A stretch of DNA of 64,000 nt, taken from contig NZ_AP024600.1 of NCBI RefSeq assembly GCF_036322585.1, positions 4,216,001-4,280,000 on the forward strand. Direction: 5' to 3'. Shown one piece after another: positions 62,901 through 64,000 of this stretch (position 1 is its first letter; each line of letters opens with the position of its first letter). The notes under the pieces were generated by a model, which saw only the letters and a list, made by a program, of their open reading frames with translations, was not told where the DNA came from and did not search any database. The translations under genes and the position numbers were made by a program. This DNA comes from Luteolibacter sp. LG18 (GTDB taxonomy: Bacteria; Verrucomicrobiota; Verrucomicrobiia; Verrucomicrobiales; Akkermansiaceae).

Positions 62901-64000
62901 TTACTCCGCTTTCGCTTCCGGCTGGAGCTTGAAGGAATGTGTGCCGGGACGAAGGAATGCATCGTTTTCGTTCTCTTCCGTCTGCGCCTCGTATCCTTCT
63001 GCTTCCGCTCGGATGAAACGTATGAAGGGAGTGGTGTGACGGAAGGAATAGCGGCCCTTTTCATCCGATACGACCGGTGTGAAGTGATGATCGTCTCCCC
63101 AATTCATCTTTTCCCTTTTGTGCATGGAAGGAGCGAGGGTGACCGTGGCTCCGGAGATCGGATGTCCGTCAGGGTCTGAAATGGCGCCCTGATAGAGATA
63201 GGGCGCGTTCGTCGCGAAAGTGCAGGTGATCGAGATCTCCTTTTCGTCCGGAAGGGGAGTGATTTCGTCCAGCGGCAGATCCGACGATTTTCCGCGCACG
63301 CTGGTCTTCACCCAATAGCGGTCGTGGTCATCGGCCGGAGCGATGATGAAGGTGTTCGGGTAAATGCCTTTGATCGTGAAATTGCCCTTTGCGTCCGTGA
63401 CGGTACCTTTCTTGAGGATGTCAGCACCGTAGCCGGTGTGGGTTCCCGCGCCGAGATTCTGCCAGATCTGGATGGAGCCTTGGGTGGGATTGCCCTTGGC
63501 ATCGAGGAGACGGCCTTTGAGTTCGATGCCAGGTTTCAGCCGCAGGGTCAGCGGAGTGATTACATCCTTCAGAACGAGGGGATTGGCGTTCCATTCCTTG
63601 CGGTAGCTTTCCAGATAATACGGAACCGCATCCGGTTGCATGTGGACGATCCGGGGACTGACGGCAGTGCTCTTCTCTCCGTCCTGAGCTATGAGATGAT
63701 AGGGACCCCAGCCCGGAGCTTGATCGTTGTCATATTGGGAGACGCAAGCCAGTTGGAAGCGGGCTTTTCCTCCGGCGTCCGTCTTGACGCGCCATGGGGA
63801 CGAGGCGGGTTCCGGTTTGTTCTCGTTGTCCGGGTCGAATGCGTTGTGGAGATTGGAACGGTCGGTGCCGATCAGGTCGATGACGATGCCCGGTGCGGGC
63901 TTGCCGTCGGGCCGCAGCAAGGTCACGTCGAGGGTGCGTGATTCCGGATCTGCCGCAGCGAAGGAAAACAGCGATGCCCACACGGCGGCGGGCATGAGGA
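62901..64000 (-). CDS. Exported carboxypeptidase-regulatory-domain protein (5' end outside window)
   Basis: The visible ~364 residues begin near MPAAVWASLFSFAAADPES, which looks like the end of a signal peptide without a basic start. The true start is therefore probably beyond the right edge. Beta-sandwich repeats of the carboxypeptidase regulatory-like (transthyretin-like) kind follow: LDVTLLRPDGKPAPGIVIDL, then GRLLDAKGNPTQGSIQIW with KGNFTIKGIYPNTF, then GAISDPDGHPISGATVTLAP with EKGRYSFRHTTPF. Such domains occur in secreted or surface proteins. No catalytic motif is visible. It is convergent with the LanC-like gene. Confidence 0.75.
   Translation of the reverse strand, partial: LMPAAVWASLFSFAAADPESRTLDVTLLRPDGKPAPGIVIDLIGTDRSNLHNAFDPDNENKPEPASSPWRVKTDAGGKARFQLACVSQYDNDQAPGWGPYHLIAQDGEKSTAVSPRIVHMQPDAVPYYLESYRKEWNANPLVLKDVITPLTLRLKPGIELKGRLLDAKGNPTQGSIQIWQNLGAGTHTGYGADILKKGTVTDAKGNFTIKGIYPNTFIIAPADDHDRYWVKTSVRGKSSDLPLDEITPLPDEKEISITCTFATNAPYLYQGAISDPDGHPISGATVTLAPSMHKREKMNWGDDHHFTPVVSDEKGRYSFRHTTPFIRFIRAEAEGYEAQTEENENDAFLRPGTHSFKLQPEAKAE

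Overview
The window is GC-rich, gene-dense and looks like the chromosome of a Verrucomicrobiota bacterium, probably near Luteolibacter/Haloferula (Verrucomicrobiaceae/Akkermansiaceae). This rests on the protein types: an autotransporter-associated beta-strand protein with a typical verrucomicrobial C-terminus, a DUF1080 + dehydrogenase-like propeller + HEAT + LamG + cytochrome c protein, a formylglycine sulfatase, a secreted tricorn-type protease, and DUF6600 and LanC-like proteins. Most start codons are not preceded by a purine-rich ribosome-binding site, as in other phyla with weak Shine-Dalgarno use. No rRNA, tRNA, CRISPR array, transposase or phage replication/packaging gene was seen.

Layout. 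1-2270: 3' end of a large secreted beta-strand repeat protein. 2404-2853: a nested inverted-repeat element. 2874-12179: M48 protease, PBP2, GH99-like protein, DUF6941, SDR oxidoreductase, a 53-aa basic protein, an MFS transporter, a CDF metal transporter and a small membrane protein. 12426-14960: a membrane-anchored pseudokinase. 14965-19702 (minus): a six-gene 5-oxoproline operon in the order pxpB, pxpC, pxpA, DUF969, DUF979, pcp. It would free N-terminal pyroglutamate, import it and hydrolyse it to glutamate.

19804-35309 is the most unusual region. Three tandem tail-collar (microcystin-dependent-protein type) genes and a GNAT gene are bracketed by two DUF6916 genes on the opposite strand. 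A 3613-aa secreted giant follows: beta-helix, matrixin-like metalloprotease motif, putative-Ig domains, eight near-identical 312-bp repeats and five DUF11 domains. An outer-membrane barrel gene lies 49 nt further on. No phage genes accompany it, so it looks like a surface-fibre locus rather than a prophage. A glutamine-rich DUF6600 lipoprotein comes next.

38529-44981 is a phosphate module: an OprO/OprP porin divergent from pstS-pstC-pstA-pstB, with two GTGAC-N6-GTCAC inverted repeats between them. PstC carries a periplasmic insertion of about 340 residues. 44982-52752: an AraC regulator divergent from a PEP-hydrolase-like TIM barrel and a Tm-1/UPF0261 protein (the two halves of plant Tm-1), then Dabb and a 1410-aa DUF1080/cytochrome protein. 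52794-60577 (minus): sulfatase, tricorn-type protease, DUF1328, PA2169-family and phosphohexomutase genes. 60632-60735 is a second palindromic element. It is followed by an rRNA-methyltransferase-like gene, a stand-alone LanC-like gene and a truncated carboxypeptidase-regulatory-domain protein that leaves the window.
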